Positions 1 to 6,474 of a stretch of DNA of 9,843 nucleotides are shown piece by piece. Source of the stretch: Spirochaetales bacterium (GTDB lineage: Bacteria > Spirochaetota > Spirochaetia > DSM-27196 > SLST01); NCBI GenBank assembly GCA_028284845.1, contig JANQQY010000450.1, forward strand, positions 1 through 9,843, written 5' to 3'. The notes under the pieces are model-generated. The model had not been told where the DNA came from and did no database searches. It worked only from the letters and a program-made list of their open reading frames with translations. Positions within the stretch are counted from its first letter, which is position 1, and every line of letters starts with the position of its first letter. Both the position numbers and the translations under genes were made by a program.

Positions 1-287
1 CGAATTGCCTGGTGCACATAGTTGACGTCGTCGAAGGTGGTTAGCACCAGGATGTGCAGGTCCGGAAACTCTTCTTTAATGGCACGGGTCGCGTCGACCC
101 CATCCATTTTTGGCATTCGGATGTCCATGAGAACGACATCAGGCTTCTCCTTCCGGACGGCCTCAATCGCCTCTACCCCGTCGTGAGCGACCGCAACGAC
201 CTCAAAGTCATCTGCGTCGTGCTCAAGCACTGTTCTGAGGCTTTCGATCAGCAGGACTTGATCGTCTACCAGGAGAATCCTAACCAA
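1..287 (-). CDS. Response regulator, receiver domain (partial, C-terminus off the left edge)
   Basis: Partner of the histidine kinase encoded just upstream. The 95 complete visible codons form a CheY-like receiver domain. It begins with the acidic pocket VDDQ (D8, D9), carries the phospho-acceptor aspartate D55 in LMDIRMPKMDG, and has the switch threonine region LVLTTFDD (T83/T84). The conserved lysine and the output domain lie beyond position 1. By pairing with a HisKA_3 kinase, a LuxR/NarL-type helix-turn-helix output is expected, but this is inferred and not seen. The best start is TTG at 287-285, because the protein then opens with the expected beta-1 strand VRILLVDD. This start overlaps the kinase stop codon (282-280) by 8 bp, and a purine-rich GGGGAAGAG lies just upstream. 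The overlap suggests translational coupling. It may regulate the neighbouring sugar genes, but no target site can be assigned to it. Confidence 0.9.
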   Translation of the reverse strand, partial: MVRILLVDDQVLLIESLRTVLEHDADDFEVVAVAHDGVEAIEAVRKEKPDVVLMDIRMPKMDGVDATRAIKEEFPDLHILVLTTFDDVNYVHQAI

Positions 288-1509
288 GCGACTCTTCCCC
301 CGCGGAGGGAAGAGCAAACGACGCCTTCACCTCAAACCCGTACGCCCAGTTTCCGGCGGTGAGCTCTCCACCAAAGCGGTCCAGGCGTTCCTGCATTCCG
401 CGAAATCCAATACCCTCGGCAACCCCATCACTGCCTTTGCCGTTGTCCCTCACGACCGCATGAAGCTCTCGTTCGTCGGTAATGTGGAAAATGACAAGAA
501 CCTCCGAAGCCTCGCCGTGACGGAAAGAGTTCGTCATGCCCTCTTGCGTTATCCGATAGAGGACATCGAACACTTCCATCGGGAGCGAGTCGGTCAGGTT
601 GCCGAGTTCCAACGCGACACGCACGCCCGTTGCAGTCTTGAACGCCTCAATCAGCTTGTGAAGCCTGCCGGTTCCGGTCACCGGCTCGTCCGGAGTGTTG
701 CGAAGAGCGCGCAGCGCCGCGCGGGTCTCGGACAGTCCATCAGCGGCCTGAACACGGATTCGATCAAGGAGCTGCTTCACTCTTCCTGTGTCGGACTCGA
801 CAAGTCGATACGAGGCCTCAGCCATGATTCCGATGTTGGTCAGCGTGTGACCAACCGTGTCGTGGACTTCACGAGAGACTCGATTGCGCTCCTCGTGGAT
901 CGAAAGCTGTCTGACCGATGCGGCGTACTCCTGGTAGTCGAGATTGGCGGTTGTCAGCCGGTCGAGCGCGATCGTGAGTCGCTCGGTGTCCTCGATCGAG
1001 CGGGCTCGGAACAGCCGATTTCGGGCGACACTGGTAAGTCCCGCAATCTCGACAAGAAACACACCAAGCATCGCCAACTGGTTGTGCAGTTCCGGCGCAA
1101 CCTGAGGTGCGCCCCATGCCACTTCCGGGCGATCGAGAAAACAGATCAACACGGCGAAGCACGACGCGGCGGCTGGTGCCAACCGTGCCGGGAGGTAGAG
1201 GCACATCTGGACAAGAACAGCGGATCCCACGAGGAGCGGGATCACCACATCGGGGCCCACCCCAACAACGACGACTATCGCAACGATCGCCATCGCTACA
1301 AGCTCGAACAGTCGCGTCTGAACTCGGCGAGCGAACAGGAGTGCGAGCGACAAGAGTACGATGAGGGAGAGGAGCAATCCAAGTTGAAGCGGGAAGTCGT
1401 ATGTGACTGAGTCCAGAGCGCCGGCCGCAACCCCGATGGTTGCCGCGCAGAGAACCACCGCGCCGATGATCGCTGCTAACGGGTACGGGTCACGGGGAAT
1501 GGACCTCAT
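280..1509 (-). CDS. Sensor histidine kinase, HisKA_3 (DesK/NarL-type), six membrane segments
   Basis: Membrane-bound sensor kinase of 409 residues. The N-terminal third is hydrophobic, with about six predicted helices (roughly 11-31, 41-60, 66-84, 86-105, 109-125, 142-160) and very short loops. There is no periplasmic ligand domain, so the stimulus is probably sensed in or at the membrane. A linker of about 40 residues leads to the HisKA_3 dimerisation domain with phospho-acceptor H216 in REVHDTVGH. The HATPase domain follows: N-box around N327 (QEGMTNSFRHG), G1 box DNGKG (355-359) and G2 box GIGFRGM (366-372). All catalytic motifs are intact. The gene starts 36 bp after the TIM-barrel gene stop, in the same reading frame but separated by that TGA. 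I see no convincing ribosome binding site, so it may be coupled to the upstream gene. The response regulator follows with overlap. The signal is unknown; linkage to a sugar locus suggests a carbohydrate-related or membrane-state cue, which is inference. Confidence 0.93.
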   Translation of the reverse strand: MRSIPRDPYPLAAIIGAVVLCAATIGVAAGALDSVTYDFPLQLGLLLSLIVLLSLALLFARRVQTRLFELVAMAIVAIVVVVGVGPDVVIPLLVGSAVLVQMCLYLPARLAPAAASCFAVLICFLDRPEVAWGAPQVAPELHNQLAMLGVFLVEIAGLTSVARNRLFRARSIEDTERLTIALDRLTTANLDYQEYAASVRQLSIHEERNRVSREVHDTVGHTLTNIGIMAEASYRLVESDTGRVKQLLDRIRVQAADGLSETRAALRALRNTPDEPVTGTGRLHKLIEAFKTATGVRVALELGNLTDSLPMEVFDVLYRITQEGMTNSFRHGEASEVLVIFHITDERELHAVVRDNGKGSDGVAEGIGFRGMQERLDRFGGELTAGNWAYGFEVKASFALPSAGEESLG

Positions 1510-1545
1510 TCTACGATCCGAGTATATGAGGATTGCAGACTCACA

Positions 1546-2379
1546 TCAAACGCCGGTCTCCGCAAACGTGGATCGCATGATCTCAACATCCGTACGCAGT
1601 GCAGCCAGCGAATCACTCTCAGTGAAGCGATCGGTCACTCGGTACGAGTTCTCGAGGTGAATCCAGCCCTCGTACTCCGACGCCAGGATCGCCGCAGCAG
1701 CTTTGTGGAAGGACGACCCGCCCGTACCCAATTTGACAAAATGCGGTTTAGCCTCATTCGGTGCGAGGGATTCGTCCTTCACATGGAGCTCGCAAAAGAG
1801 TGGCGAGAGCGGCTCTATCATCGAGAGCGTGTCCATGTTCCCAAACCAGTATGGATTCGATGTGTCGAAGTAGACGCGGAGATTCGGCTCGTCCACCATC
1901 TCAAGCAGGCGCAAATTGTCCTCCGTTGAGATCGCGTTTTCTGTCCCGACGGTCAATCCTGAATCGGCTGCGCGCCGGCACACGAACTTCAGGTGCTCTG
2001 CTGTAAGCACCAGTTCATCCTCGTTCGTAATAAACCCGTCAATAAAACTGGGAAGCTGCAGGAGCCTGATATCCAACGCCGCCGCGGCTTCAACAAGAGC
2101 GGCGAGAACCTCGCGGACTATCTCGCTCTTGGAAGGCGTGCTCATCCCGTGCTTGCACAGAGTGTTTGCGCCGATCGTAGGAATCTCAATTCCCGTGGCC
2201 GAGGCAGCAGCGAGAAGGCGCTGCTGGTTTTCCGGGAGAGAGAGCGGAAGCCCCGCCTCATAGAGACCGATGTCGACTTCCATTCCGTCGAGTCCGATCT
2301 CTGCCGCCATGCCGCAGGCGGTCTCCTGATCGGAGGGCAGACACCAGGAGCATATGCCAAAGGTAAAGCGGTCTGTCAT
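1546..2379 (-). CDS. Sugar phosphate isomerase/epimerase-like TIM-barrel protein (AP endonuclease 2 fold, PF01261 type)
   Basis: A cytoplasmic TIM-barrel protein of 277 residues, of the xylose-isomerase-like superfamily that isomerises, epimerises or eliminates sugars and keto-sugars using a divalent metal. The opening strand FGICSWCLP is typical. The four expected metal ligands are visible: E147 (GTEN), D172 (YFDTSN), H199 (LHVKD) and E243 (HLEN). An in-frame ATG lies nine codons upstream (2406), but the start at 2379 is preferred because AAGGAG sits six bases before it and the protein then begins right before the first barrel strand. It is the first gene of a leftward unit with the kinase and response regulator, and it is divergent from the hydroxypyruvate-isomerase-like gene. 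Two operator-like palindromes lie in the shared promoter region. The substrate is unknown. Members of this fold also include 3-keto-glycoside eliminases, inosose dehydratases and tagatose/psicose epimerases, so 'isomerase/epimerase' is a family label only. Confidence 0.88.
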   Translation of the reverse strand: MTDRFTFGICSWCLPSDQETACGMAAEIGLDGMEVDIGLYEAGLPLSLPENQQRLLAAASATGIEIPTIGANTLCKHGMSTPSKSEIVREVLAALVEAAAALDIRLLQLPSFIDGFITNEDELVLTAEHLKFVCRRAADSGLTVGTENAISTEDNLRLLEMVDEPNLRVYFDTSNPYWFGNMDTLSMIEPLSPLFCELHVKDESLAPNEAKPHFVKLGTGGSSFHKAAAAILASEYEGWIHLENSYRVTDRFTESDSLAALRTDVEIMRSTFAETGV

Positions 2380-2452
2380 CTCGTGCTCCTTGACCCCACC
2401 GTTCATGCGGAGGACATAGTCAAAGTTTTTCAGACGAGCACTGCGCGGGCAA

Positions 2453-2466
2453 GGTACATAAGTACC
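2453..2466. promoter_or_regulatory. Operator-like palindrome, copy A
   Basis: GGTACATAAGTACC, with perfect 5-bp arms around four bases. It lies 73 bp upstream of the leftward TIM-barrel start codon. It is the most symmetrical of five related elements, all located in the three promoter regions of this locus. Assignment as a regulator binding site is inferred from recurrence and position. Confidence 0.6.
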
Positions 2467-2488
2467 GCGGGAGCTCGGGAATCAAATC

Positions 2489-2502
2489 GGTATATTTGTA
2501 CC
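2489..2502. promoter_or_regulatory. Operator-like palindrome, copy B
   Basis: GGTATATTTGTACC, with one mismatch between the arms. It lies 69 bp upstream of the hydroxypyruvate-isomerase-like start codon. Read on the other strand, it begins GGTACAAAT, the same nine bases that open copy E before the binding-protein gene. Confidence 0.6.
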
Positions 2503-2571
2503 TTTGGGCGCTGCACCAGCCGCCATATCTTCACCGCCGATGATGGGCGACCGGGATCCGTTGGTGCGATC

Positions 2572-3354
2572 ATGAAAGTACGACAGTCATTCTGCTATCC
2601 GATGTTCGCGCTCGACGAAGGGTCACCTGGGAAACTGTTCTCGACGGCAGCTGGTTTTGGCTACGAAGCAACCGAGTTCTGGAGTCGTGATCAATTCGGC
2701 GACTATCGACCACTCTTTGATTCGGCCCGTGACGCAGGTCTCTCCATCGCGAGCATGATTGGTCATTCGTCGCTAACAAGTGGCATGAACGATCCGGACA
2801 ACCATGCGCGGATCTACGATGAGGTCGCTGCCTCGCTCCAAGTAGCCAAAGAGTATGGGATCTCCGGACTGATCTGCTTCAGCGGAAACCGCATGTCGTC
2901 CCAGTCGGATATCGACGGAATGCGTACTTGTGTAGTTCTGCTAAAACGGCTCGCACCGCTGGCGGAGTCAGCCGGTGTCGACCTGAACGTCGAGTTGCTC
3001 AACTCACGGGTTGATCATCTTGGGTACCAATGCGATCGCTCCGACTGGGCCTTTGCGCTCTGCGATTTTGTGTCGAGCCCCCGCGTACGAGTTCTCTATG
3101 ACATCTACCACATGCAGATCATGGAGGGCGATGTCATCAGGTCGATCACTTCAAACATTGGGTCGATCGGACACATTCATACTGCGGGCAATCCCGGACG
3201 CGGTCCGCTCTCCGGACAAGAGCTTGACTACCGCTCAATCTGCGAGTCCATCGCGCACTCAGAGTATACCGGCTACGTCGGACACGAGTTCAAACCCGCC
3301 GGCGATCCTTTCGAGGCACTCGAGCAGGCGTTTGAGATATGCGACGCGGGATAG
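2572..3354 (+). CDS. Hydroxypyruvate isomerase-like TIM-barrel protein (Hyi/OtnI-like)
   Basis: A cytoplasmic TIM-barrel protein of 260 residues, the normal length for the Hyi family, which interconverts hydroxypyruvate and tartronate semialdehyde or isomerises related 2-oxo acids. Signature segments are present: VELLNS (E141), VLYDIYHMQIMEGD (D177, H180), GHIHTAGNPGR (201-210) and GYVGHEFKP (E239). E141, D177 and E239 fit the family metal and acid/base positions. The ligand I recall as a glutamine in E. coli Hyi aligns with H203 here. The ATG at 2572 is chosen because MKVRQSFCYPMF matches the family N-terminus and upstream reading would only run antisense to the divergent gene. No strong ribosome binding site is seen. 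It is the first gene of a three-gene unit, followed after 21 bp by the dehydrogenase. The kinase, aldolase or tartronate semialdehyde reductase usual in glyoxylate or tetronate pathways is not in the window, so the true substrate may differ. Confidence 0.88.
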   Translation: MKVRQSFCYPMFALDEGSPGKLFSTAAGFGYEATEFWSRDQFGDYRPLFDSARDAGLSIASMIGHSSLTSGMNDPDNHARIYDEVAASLQVAKEYGISGLICFSGNRMSSQSDIDGMRTCVVLLKRLAPLAESAGVDLNVELLNSRVDHLGYQCDRSDWAFALCDFVSSPRVRVLYDIYHMQIMEGDVIRSITSNIGSIGHIHTAGNPGRGPLSGQELDYRSICESIAHSEYTGYVGHEFKPAGDPFEALEQAFEICDAG

Positions 3355-3375
3355 GTCTTTAGTAGGAGATTCGCC

Positions 3376-4341
3376 ATGGGAAATGGAAACCGATACGCGC
3401 TCCTCGTTGAGCCTCACCGATTCGAAATTGAAGAGGAACCCGTTCCGGTCCCGAAGGAAAACCAAATCCTCGTACAGGTTCGGACAGGAGGCATGTGCAG
3501 GTGGGAGCACAACCACTGGCACGGCCGCCTGGGCAGCTATCCGCAGCGAATTGGGCACGAGTGGTCAGGAACGGTCGTGTCAACAGGTGCCGGCATCCAT
3601 GACGTCGCAGAGGGCGACAATGTTACAGGGCTACTGACCGGCCTTGGTGGGTTCGCGGAGTACGTCCTTGTCGACACTGGTCGGTACTGCAAGCTCGACT
3701 CCAACGCAGATCCTCGTTACGCGATCGGTGAGCCGTTGAAGTGCATTGTCACCATCATCAGAAACACCGCGCCTGAGCCGGGGGATATTGGCGTCGTACT
3801 GGGAACCGGTCCAATGGGGCTGTTCTGCCTTCAACTGCTCTCCGGCAATCTGCTCTCAGAGCTCGTCGCCATCGACCTTCGCTCCGATCGCTTGGAACTG
3901 GCGAGGCAGTATGGAGCGACAGTGACGATCGACGCCTCGCAGACCGATCCGGAAGAGGAGCTTGCACGTCTCACCGGTGGCCGCATGGCAGACTTCGTCA
4001 TCGACGGAACCGGCGATCCGGACACCATCCGGCTCTCGTGCGCCTACCTGAGAAAGGGCCGGGGCAAGCTTGTGATGATGAGCGCGCACGAGGAACCCAC
4101 GCCGATTCCGTTCGATTTTCGTCCAATCCAGGACAAGGGGATCATCGTGATTGGTTCCCACCCGCCATCGGCCACTAATCAGATGGACGATATGCGCCGC
4201 GCAACGGCGCTCTACAGCAAGGGAACGCTTCAAGTGAAGCCGCTGATCTCGCATGAGTTCCCGCTGGGAGAGATTCAGAGAGCATTCGAATTCTACACAC
4301 AGCCAGACCAGACCTATCTCAAAGGAATAATCGTCCCATAG
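3376..4341 (+). CDS. Zinc-dependent medium-chain alcohol/polyol dehydrogenase (MDR family)
   Basis: A cytoplasmic NAD(P)-dependent dehydrogenase of 321 residues, probably oxidising a hydroxyl of a sugar or polyol. The GroES-like domain carries catalytic zinc ligands C41 (GMCRWEH) and H61-E62 (GHEWSG); E119 in GEPL matches the sorbitol-dehydrogenase-type fourth position. The Rossmann motif GTGPMG (143-148) is followed by an acidic residue, D167 (VAIDLRSDR), which favours NAD+ over NADP+. The protein is shorter than the usual 340-350 residues. The four-cysteine structural zinc lobe is absent, and the sequence passes straight from EGDNVTG to GGFAEY. The start is supported by AGGAG seven bases before the ATG. 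It sits between the Hyi-like gene (21 bp) and the propeller gene (12 bp), so it is co-transcribed with both. The substrate is not predictable from sequence. Confidence 0.9.
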   Translation: MGNGNRYALLVEPHRFEIEEEPVPVPKENQILVQVRTGGMCRWEHNHWHGRLGSYPQRIGHEWSGTVVSTGAGIHDVAEGDNVTGLLTGLGGFAEYVLVDTGRYCKLDSNADPRYAIGEPLKCIVTIIRNTAPEPGDIGVVLGTGPMGLFCLQLLSGNLLSELVAIDLRSDRLELARQYGATVTIDASQTDPEEELARLTGGRMADFVIDGTGDPDTIRLSCAYLRKGRGKLVMMSAHEEPTPIPFDFRPIQDKGIIVIGSHPPSATNQMDDMRRATALYSKGTLQVKPLISHEFPLGEIQRAFEFYTQPDQTYLKGIIVP

Positions 4342-4353
4342 GAAGGAGTTATC

Positions 4354-5364
4354 ATGAAGACACCATTTGAGCAGCTGCCGGCGAACATGGAGCGCATCAC
4401 CACCTTCGGGTGGCGACCGGTAATCTCACCGGACGGCACGGAGCTGTTGTTCGTCAACAAAGAGTTCGGCGACGTGTTCACGATGGACCTTGAAAGCGGA
4501 ACGCTTCATTGCCTCACCGACACGATCTGCCCCAAGATCCCGAATCACGCCGTGTTCTACAGGGCATCGTACCTGCCGAACGGCGATTACCTGCTCGTGG
4601 GAATGGAAGAGTGGCCGGACGAGGAAGCCGATCAGAAGATGCCCCTCTATTCGAGGGCGCGCCACGAGGAGTGCACCATGTACTACCTCGCCTCAGGAGA
4701 CCGAAGAGCCGTCCCCGTTCCATTCGGACCCAAGTTCTATGAGGCCGCCGCAATTGGACGCAACTCAATGAAGGTCGCCTACGTCGAGAACTGGTGGTCG
4801 ACCCCTGAGATTCCGGAGGGAGGCTCCCGGCTCTACGTTGCCGATCTCGAGATCTCTGACGGGAAACCAAGCCTTCGTGAACCAAGGCTTCTTATGGAGT
4901 CATCGTTCCCGCCGGACGGACGCCTTGCGGCTGTCGACTTCTACGACAACGATAGCAAGCTCACAGTCATCACCTACCTCTACACACCGGCCAACGCAGC
5001 GCACGTCTTAAGCGTAGATGTGGAGACCGGTGAGGCGGTAGATATGACTCCCCAGGCCGTCTCTGCGGACGAGCCGGCCGCCATGTTCCCGGATGATCAC
5101 CACGCCCTCATCCGATCGTCGAGTCACCTCGTGCCGGAAGGGACGACTCCGGAGAAGGCTCAACTCGCTCCCATGGACCTCTACAAGCTTCGGCTTGATG
5201 GGAGCGGAAAGGTCGAGCGCCTTACGACGGTGAGCGACTTCTCGGGGTACAAGGCTCATAACGGATCGGTGAGCCCGGACGGAAAATTCATGGTCTTCCA
5301 GATCTCCGAGGGTGCGGGACACGGCGACATGTTGTCCTGTGGTTTTGTGAAGTACAGCTTCTAG
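4354..5364 (+). CDS. Cytoplasmic TolB-like (PD40) beta-propeller protein of unknown function
   Basis: A protein of 336 residues built of repeated beta-propeller blades. Blade-like units are visible around 21-55 (VISPDG, then VFTMDLESG), 70-122, 130-166, 188-231 (ending VLSVDVETG), 240-290 (ending LYKLRLDGSG) and 303-327 (VSPDGKFMVF). That suggests a six-bladed TolB-type ring. There is no signal peptide, membrane helix or extra catalytic domain, so it should act in the cytoplasm. AAGGAG lies five bases before the ATG. The tight 12-bp spacing after the dehydrogenase gene places it in the catabolic unit, and a strong terminator follows. Oligogalacturonate lyases share this fold and occur in sugar operons, which makes a lyase or isomerase role possible, but I do not see a convincing full match. 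H304 and the C-terminal GAGHGD segment are candidates for functional residues. A structural or regulatory role in substrate binding is equally possible. Confidence 0.8.
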   Translation: MKTPFEQLPANMERITTFGWRPVISPDGTELLFVNKEFGDVFTMDLESGTLHCLTDTICPKIPNHAVFYRASYLPNGDYLLVGMEEWPDEEADQKMPLYSRARHEECTMYYLASGDRRAVPVPFGPKFYEAAAIGRNSMKVAYVENWWSTPEIPEGGSRLYVADLEISDGKPSLREPRLLMESSFPPDGRLAAVDFYDNDSKLTVITYLYTPANAAHVLSVDVETGEAVDMTPQAVSADEPAAMFPDDHHALIRSSSHLVPEGTTPEKAQLAPMDLYKLRLDGSGKVERLTTVSDFSGYKAHNGSVSPDGKFMVFQISEGAGHGDMLSCGFVKYSF

Positions 5365-5413
5365 CTCCCGCGCCTCTCTCTCGGACCACGTGATTGGCCA
5401 AGGGACGCAGAAC

Positions 5414-5427
5414 AGTACAAATGTGGG
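5414..5427. promoter_or_regulatory. Operator-like palindrome, copy C
   Basis: AGTACAAATGTGGG, the least symmetrical copy. The 18-bp stretch 5415-5432 matches 7414-7431 before the binding-protein gene at 17 of 18 positions. It lies 81 bp upstream of the preferred permease start and 9 bp before the terminator stem. Confidence 0.55.
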
Positions 5428-5436
5428 TATCGATGC

Positions 5437-5474
5437 AAGCGCCACTGGCCTACGCTCAGCCAGTGGCGCTTTTT
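5437..5474 (+). terminator. Rho-independent terminator after the propeller gene
   Basis: A perfect 13-bp stem (5437-5449 with 5459-5471, AAGCGCCACTGGC and its complement) closes a 9-base loop and runs directly into five T residues (5470-5474). It should stop plus-strand transcription of the catabolic unit. Confidence 0.92.
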
Positions 5475-5508
5475 GTGGCGCCCTATTCTAACTGTATTGG
5501 GGTTAAAC

Positions 5509-6465
5509 GTGGCCAGTTCCAGAGTGAGGGATTCCGGCATTGTCAAAGGGAGCAAGGCGTCGTTCTGGCAACGAGCCGGCTCACAACGTCAGCTCATCAT
5601 TATGTCTGTTCCCTTTGTGATCTACATTCTCATCTTCAAGTACGGTCCGCTTGGTGGGTGGATCATGGCATTCCAGGACTACCGGCCGGCACTCCCGATG
5701 TTCCGTCAGCCGCTCGTGGGATTCAAGCACTTTATCTGGTTGTTCACCAACGATCAGTTCTACATCGTCTTGCGAAACACCATCGTGATGGCGGTCCTCA
5801 ATATTGGATTTGGTACGATTGCTTCAATCACGTTGGCGCTCCTTCTCAACGAAATCAAGGTGAAGGCGTTTAAGCGGACCGTTCAGACCATTTCATACCT
5901 CCCTCATTTTCTCTCATGGGTCATTGTCGTTTCGCTGCTCAATAACATCCTTCACGTGGAGGGCGTTCTCAACAATGTGACGATGTCACTCGGACTCCGA
6001 GAAGAGCCACGCCTCTTCCTTCAGGAACCCAGACTCGCGTGGCCAATTGTCACACTGACCACGATCTGGAAGAACGTCGGTTGGGGTTCGATTATCTACC
6101 TCGCAGCGATCGCCGGGATTGACCCGCAGCTCTACGAGGCGGCGACCATGGATGGCTGTCGCCGAATGCAGAAGATGCGATACGTCACCTTGCCCGGGAT
6201 GAAACCGACGATCGTGATTCTGCTGATCATGAACATCGGTCGGACTCTGACCGCGGCTGGATTCGAACTTCAGCTACTGATCGAGAATGGGATCATTCGG
6301 CGGTACACGGAGACACTCGAAATCTTCGCACTGCACTACGGACTGCATATTCGGCAGTACTCGCTCGGCGCCGCCTCCGGCATCTTCACCACGTTCGTCT
6401 CGATCGCTCTCCTTCTTGGTGCAAACAAGATCGCGGACGTGCTCGGCGAAGAATCACTGATGTAG
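5509..6465 (+). CDS. Carbohydrate ABC importer permease, LplB/UgpA type
   Basis: An integral membrane subunit of a family 1 carbohydrate importer, 318 residues with the preferred start. About six helices can be placed (roughly 28-46, 88-112, 126-147, 178-199, 233-252, 286-306). The cytoplasmic coupling loop that contacts the ATPase is present as YEAATMDGC (209-217), followed by the conserved LPGMKPT (228-234). The start is uncertain. A TTG at 5473 is in frame but falls inside the T-tract of the terminator, so GTG at 5509 is preferred. It has only a modest GGGG upstream, and GTG at 5524 is another option. The second permease follows after 9 bp. The LplB subgroup commonly works with complex polysaccharide- or oligosaccharide-binding proteins, but its substrate cannot be read from the sequence. 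Confidence 0.9.
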   Translation: MASSRVRDSGIVKGSKASFWQRAGSQRQLIIMSVPFVIYILIFKYGPLGGWIMAFQDYRPALPMFRQPLVGFKHFIWLFTNDQFYIVLRNTIVMAVLNIGFGTIASITLALLLNEIKVKAFKRTVQTISYLPHFLSWVIVVSLLNNILHVEGVLNNVTMSLGLREEPRLFLQEPRLAWPIVTLTTIWKNVGWGSIIYLAAIAGIDPQLYEAATMDGCRRMQKMRYVTLPGMKPTIVILLIMNIGRTLTAAGFELQLLIENGIIRRYTETLEIFALHYGLHIRQYSLGAASGIFTTFVSIALLLGANKIADVLGEESLM

Positions 6466-6474
6466 GGGAAGGTC

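Larger units (their letters stand above)
2380..2571. promoter_or_regulatory. Divergent promoter region with two operator-like palindromes
   Basis: A 192-bp non-coding gap separates the two divergent TIM-barrel genes. It must hold promoters for both the leftward isomerase/two-component unit and the rightward catabolic unit. It contains two 14-bp GGTAC-N4-GTACC-like elements, centred 36 bp apart and listed separately. I could not pick -10/-35 hexamers with confidence on either strand. No small ORF or hairpin terminator is evident. Confidence 0.75.
5365..5508 (+). promoter_or_regulatory. Intergenic region: terminator of the catabolic unit and promoter region of the permeases
   Basis: A 144-bp gap that carries an operator-like element (5414-5427), then a strong intrinsic terminator (5437-5474), then about 35 bp of AT-richer leader before the permease start. 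The order is unusual: the presumed control site lies upstream of the terminator. No clear -35/-10 pair could be chosen. Confidence 0.6.

Noticed and set aside
460..1410. A 316-codon open frame on the plus strand
   Set aside because: It lies wholly antisense to the histidine kinase, whose motifs are intact. Its translation is rich in charged residues and has no recognisable domain.
1993..2571. N-terminal extension of the Hyi-like protein
   Set aside because: The frame is open upstream, but this part is antisense to the divergent TIM barrel and then crosses the promoter region with its palindromes. The family N-terminus begins at 2572.
2380..2571. Specific -10/-35 promoter calls
   Set aside because: Several weak hexamer pairs can be drawn on both strands, none better than chance, so only the region is annotated.
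4354..5364. Naming the propeller protein oligogalacturonate lyase
   Set aside because: The fold fits, but I do not see the family's characteristic sequence blocks and no other pectin genes are present.
5385..5402. Palindromic CACGTG and TTGGCCAA as an additional operator
   Set aside because: Both are short, occur once, and are likely by chance. They are not repeated in the other promoter regions.
5473..5508. TTG start for the first permease
   Set aside because: It falls within the terminator T-tract and has no ribosome binding site. It would add residues not expected for the family. GTG at 5509 is more plausible.
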